From NCBI GenBank assembly GCA_900102235.1, contig FMVL01000004.1, positions 197,745 to 261,744 of the forward strand: 64,000 nt of DNA, written 5' to 3'. Both the position numbers and the translations under genes were made by a program. The DNA comes from Lachnospiraceae bacterium XBB2008. GTDB taxonomy: Bacteria; Bacillota; Clostridia; Lachnospirales; Lachnospiraceae. Below, in pieces: positions 60,877 to 64,000 of the stretch (positions within the stretch are counted from its first letter, which is position 1; every line of letters begins with the position of its first letter). The notes beneath the pieces are model-generated. The model searched no databases, was not told the origin of the DNA, and saw only the letters and a program-made list of their open reading frames with translations.

Positions 60877-62361
60877 TTGAACATATTTACCCTTACATTT
60901 CTCATATTTCTGATAGCCGTGTTTCTTGTCTACCGGCTGATAGATGCACGTTACAGATATATATGGCTGCTTGTATCGTGCATGGCATACTATGCCTATA
61001 TGTGTCCGGGCGGCATCTTCGTCCTGTTGTATATCATCGCTGTCTCATACCTTACGGCGCGCCTCATGATGCGGAAGAACAGGACTCTGTATTTTGTCAC
61101 AGGACTTACAGCGGTCATAGCGCCGCTCATCATATTCAAGGCAATCGGGCTTTTCTTCGAGAGTAAATTAGAAGTTGTCGGTTCATCGTTTTTCATCCTG
61201 GTGGCAGCGGGATATATCATAGATGTGTACAGAGGAGTATCCGAGGCGGAAAAGAACCCTGCAAGATATGCGCTGTTCATCTCCTTCTTCCCCACCATAT
61301 CTTCCGGGCCGATCGAAAGAAGTACGGGCCTTCTTAAGCAGATCCGCAATGACGGCCCGTTTGACGAAGAGCTGGCACGCAAGGGAATAAACAGGATCCT
61401 TCGCGGTCTCTTCATGAAATGCCTCATCGCCGACAGAGCCGGAACGATCGTTAACGCCGCCTACGGTAATATTGAAGGCAGTTCGGGATTAACCCTGCTA
61501 CTTGCCGCGCTTCTCTATTCCATCCAGCTGTATGCTGATTTTGCGGGTTATTCCAATATCGCGATCGGCATAGGTAATCTCTTCGGATTCGAGATCGCCG
61601 AGAACTTCAGGCAGCCATTCTTCGCAACCGACACGACCGAGTTCTGGCGCAGATGGCATATAACTCTCGGAGGATGGTTTAAGGAATACTTTTTCTATCC
61701 TTTGCTCCGTACGCCGGTTCATTCATTCGTTCAGAAAATGCTGACCGGAGTTTTCGGTCACGGGGACGATACCAGAAAAGCAAAGAAACGGGCTAAGAAA
61801 GTCTCCACATACATTGCAATGTTTGCACTGTGGTTTACGGTCGGAATGTGGCACGGGATAAGCCTCAACTATCTGATAGGTCCGGGGCTTCTTCAGTGGG
61901 TATATATCATACTCGAGGAGACGTTTTCGGATCCCTTCGGGAAGCTATGGCAGAAGTTAAAGGTTGACTCTGAAGGCAAAGTCATCAAATGTCTCCGGAG
62001 AATACGGACCTTCCTGCTTTTTTCCGCTGCCATGGTATTCTTCAGGTCCGCATCCGTCACTTCGGCTCTGACTGTATTCAAAAGAATATTCACGAATCCC
62101 GATCTCGCAGGCACGATCGCAAACCGTGCTTTTCCCGGTCCCATGTCCTTATGGAGATTCGTCCTGCTGCTAGCGGAGATAATCATCCTCTTTGCTTATG
62201 ATACGCTCAAGGAGCGGGGCGGTTCGCTATCGGATATGCTGGCCAAACGAAGCCGCATCACCGTATGGTGCTTCTATCTGCTCATATGCATAGTCATCAT
62301 CACGGGCCTCATATACAACAGCGGATCGGATCCGTCCACATTCATATACGCGAGGTTTTAA
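60877..62361 (+). CDS. MBOAT family O-acyltransferase (cassette 4)
   Basis: 494 residues. His326 in VGMWHGISL is the MBOAT histidine, and FWRRWHITLGGW holds the second. The Lys/Ala-rich loop (RKAKKRAKKVST) and the following stretch match the MBOAT at 9124 closely. The initiation codon is TTG with GGAGGT six nt upstream; no ATG is near. The stop codon directly abuts the next ATG. Unlike cassette 1, no carrier protein or loading enzyme is adjacent. Confidence 0.92.
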   Translation: MNIFTLTFLIFLIAVFLVYRLIDARYRYIWLLVSCMAYYAYMCPGGIFVLLYIIAVSYLTARLMMRKNRTLYFVTGLTAVIAPLIIFKAIGLFFESKLEVVGSSFFILVAAGYIIDVYRGVSEAEKNPARYALFISFFPTISSGPIERSTGLLKQIRNDGPFDEELARKGINRILRGLFMKCLIADRAGTIVNAAYGNIEGSSGLTLLLAALLYSIQLYADFAGYSNIAIGIGNLFGFEIAENFRQPFFATDTTEFWRRWHITLGGWFKEYFFYPLLRTPVHSFVQKMLTGVFGHGDDTRKAKKRAKKVSTYIAMFALWFTVGMWHGISLNYLIGPGLLQWVYIILEETFSDPFGKLWQKLKVDSEGKVIKCLRRIRTFLLFSAAMVFFRSASVTSALTVFKRIFTNPDLAGTIANRAFPGPMSLWRFVLLLAEIIILFAYDTLKERGGSLSDMLAKRSRITVWCFYLLICIVIITGLIYNSGSDPSTFIYARF

Positions 62362-63321
62362 ATGGAACGGTCAGCATTAAGATTCATAAAAAAAGCATCC
62401 GGCTTTGCAGCGGTGCTCATCATAACTCTGATCATTCTCGATACGCTGTCTATGGTAAGCCCGATAAACAATATAAGCGCGGCCTTTACCGGATCGCGTC
62501 AGTTCTTTATGACCGGCGCTGTGGAGATCACTCCCTGCATCGACAAAGTGTCTCAGCAGGACGGGACAACTGCTCTGATCATCGGAGACAGCATATGCGG
62601 ACAGCTCTTCAACGGACTTCAGGATATCAATCCGGACATCACCATAGCAGGAAGCAACGGTGCGATCACTATAGCCGGACAATATATGCTCGCCATGAAA
62701 TATATCGAAAACCATCCCGATGCCACAGATATATATCTGTTCTATCTGCCGGAATCGTTCTGGAGAGGTTATAACGCCACGCTGGGTTATCCGTATGCCG
62801 TCATGCCCTTTGCACAGAAGGACTGTCTGAAGTACCTTGACGATGATACGCTGGATATCCTGGGTAGTGTATACGGAAAACCGTTCATCACCCCGAAGGG
62901 AGCAGATCTCCTCGGGCGATCCGGCGTCAACCTTAAGCTCTATCTCAACACCCTGAACAACCTGGGGAACGAATATCAGATGTCATATCCTTTTGAATTC
63001 GCCGACAGATACCTGATCCGGCTGAATGACGAATGTTTACAGCGCGGGATCGAATTCCACCTGTATCCCTGCCCTGTATGCGAAACGAGCAGGGAACTCA
63101 ACGATTCTTTCAAGGACAGTTTTGAGGAATCCAAAACGCGGACTCTCAATCCGGAGTATTATGATATGGTCGTATACTATCCCGCAGAGCAGTCGGCTGA
63201 CGGAGAGCATTTTGCCGGTGAATATGCTAATCAGGAGCATTATAATGATATCATCAGAGAGGCTTACGCTCAGACGGATCTGCTTGACAGTCTGAACCTA
63301 ACCGAAGGGAGCAGTGAATGA
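62362..63321 (+). CDS. SGNH-hydrolase-like MBOAT partner (cassette 4)
   Basis: 319 residues; N-terminal membrane segment (about 12-32), then an outer SGNH domain with LIIGDSICGQL (Gly75-Asp76-Ser77) and a C-terminal DGEHFAGEYANQEHY block. It is shorter than the partners of cassettes 2 and 3. Translation is coupled to the MBOAT gene before and, by an ATGA overlap, to the AT3 gene after, so three acyl-transfer proteins are made together. Confidence 0.78.
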   Translation: MERSALRFIKKASGFAAVLIITLIILDTLSMVSPINNISAAFTGSRQFFMTGAVEITPCIDKVSQQDGTTALIIGDSICGQLFNGLQDINPDITIAGSNGAITIAGQYMLAMKYIENHPDATDIYLFYLPESFWRGYNATLGYPYAVMPFAQKDCLKYLDDDTLDILGSVYGKPFITPKGADLLGRSGVNLKLYLNTLNNLGNEYQMSYPFEFADRYLIRLNDECLQRGIEFHLYPCPVCETSRELNDSFKDSFEESKTRTLNPEYYDMVVYYPAEQSADGEHFAGEYANQEHYNDIIREAYAQTDLLDSLNLTEGSSE

Positions 63322-64000
63322 ATAAACGCAGGACCGACCAGCTTCAATTCTTCAGATTCGGTGCCATTATCTGGGTGTTTAATTTTCATGCGCTCATCCA
63401 TAACATAGGTGACGTGATTCCCGATTACAACAGATGGTTCTCGATCGGTCTGAGCGGCGTGGTCTTTTTCTTCATCTTAAGCGGCTTTATCTCAGGTTAC
63501 TATTCCTACGAGAAAGATGTCACGGTCACCTTTTCGGGGATCGTTTCATACGTAAAACAAAAACTCAAAAAGCTCTATCCCCTCTACCTGGTTGTCACGC
63601 TCTATTCGATCATCTTCTCAGAGATCCCGGGGCTTGTCGCAACAAGATCATGGACCTCGCTTATATATCCCCTGAGGCTTCTGATCAGACATCTGCTTCT
63701 TATGCAGTCATGGATCAAGATCTTTCCGGGCGAGTATCTGACCTACAGTGAGGTAGGATGGTTTCTGTCTACACTCCTGTTCATGCTCATCCTGAACGTA
63801 CCCTTACGAGCTGCTGCAACGCGGATCAGAAAACTGAAAAACTCGACAGTGATCTTTGCCGCAATATGCATTGCATCAGCAGCATTAAGCATCCTCTGGT
63901 GCTATCTGATGAGGGATACGTATGTGGAGTTCACTGCATGTACGATCCCGATATCCAGGCTCGGTGAATATGTATGCGGAATGGCGCTTGGATATACACT
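63318..64000 (+). CDS. AT3 family membrane acyltransferase, N-terminal part (runs off window end)
   Basis: The first 227 codons are present and open to the window end. TDQLQFFRFGAIIWVFNFHA carries the family Arg and His; FFFILSGFISGYY, KLKKLYPLYLV and YSEVGWFLSTLL follow. AAGGGAG precedes the ATG. It is clearly paralogous to the AT3 protein at 59663. Probably acetylates or succinylates a sugar of the exported glycan. Confidence 0.88.
   Translation, partial: MNKRRTDQLQFFRFGAIIWVFNFHALIHNIGDVIPDYNRWFSIGLSGVVFFFILSGFISGYYSYEKDVTVTFSGIVSYVKQKLKKLYPLYLVVTLYSIIFSEIPGLVATRSWTSLIYPLRLLIRHLLLMQSWIKIFPGEYLTYSEVGWFLSTLLFMLILNVPLRAAATRIRKLKNSTVIFAAICIASAALSILWCYLMRDTYVEFTACTIPISRLGEYVCGMALGYT

Noticed and set aside
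1-64000. High frequency of the hexamer CTTAAG across the window
   Set aside because: Mostly explained by frequent Leu-Lys codon pairs and by preferred CTT and AAG codons; no positional pattern was seen.
1-64000. tRNA, rRNA, riboswitch or insertion sequence
   Set aside because: None could be recognised by reading; a covariance-model scan was not possible here.

Overview
The window reads as one stretch of a Firmicutes chromosome, most likely a Lachnospiraceae (Butyrivibrio-like) bacterium. This is inferred from roughly balanced base composition, strong AGGAGG-type ribosome sites, a choline-binding-like GH25 lysozyme and many membrane families common in that group. No rRNA, tRNA, CRISPR array, phage or intact insertion sequence was seen. 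Almost every gene belongs to making, exporting, polymerising and decorating cell-surface polysaccharide. Most run leftward on the minus strand. Rightward islands lie at 16986-19428, 43845-44570 and 60877-end.

Layout by position. 1-7915: a sugar and wall-surface operon (UDP-sugar epimerase, two SGNH proteins, a large membrane-anchored GH25 lysozyme, dTDP-glucose 4,6-dehydratase, start of a GT2). 8008-13968: a six-gene cassette (FkbH-like HAD enzyme, acyl carrier protein, MaoC, SDR, MBOAT, SGNH) ending in a hairpin terminator. It has the logic of the dlt operon but no DltA-type ligase, and is the best candidate for an undescribed system. 13965-16903: a DUF6020-type membrane protein and a Wzx flippase. 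16986-19428: a rightward GtrB-like GT2 and a GtrII-like GT-C protein. 19471-21387: a second DUF6020-type protein. 21529-24378: UbiA prenyltransferase, HAD phosphatase and GT87-like protein, predicted to make and use polyprenyl-phosphate-linked pentofuranose. 24418-43735: a long run of GT4 and GT2 glycosyltransferases, two deacetylase-like proteins, a Wzy/ligase-like protein, a third DUF6020 protein, a beta-propeller protein, a WecG/TagA fusion, a radical SAM enzyme and a DUF6056-type protein. 43845-44570: a lone rightward GT2. 44595-53012: two MBOAT-SGNH pairs, a small conserved protein, a 63-bp tandem repeat array and a second Wzx flippase. 53061-60808: several GT-C-like membrane proteins and an AT3 acyltransferase. 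60877-64000: a fourth MBOAT-SGNH pair and an AT3 acyltransferase cut by the window end.

How the parts fit (inference): GT2, GT4 and GT26 enzymes build lipid-linked repeat units in the cytoplasm; two flippases and a polymerase-like protein export and polymerise them; about ten GT-C-like membrane proteins add side sugars outside from polyprenyl-phosphate donors; four MBOAT-SGNH pairs and two AT3 proteins acylate the product. Two sequence-level features cut across the genes: a small palindromic element inserted in frame in two coding sequences and next to a third gene, and a recurring extended -10 box placed only 6-9 nt before start codons that lack ribosome binding sites.
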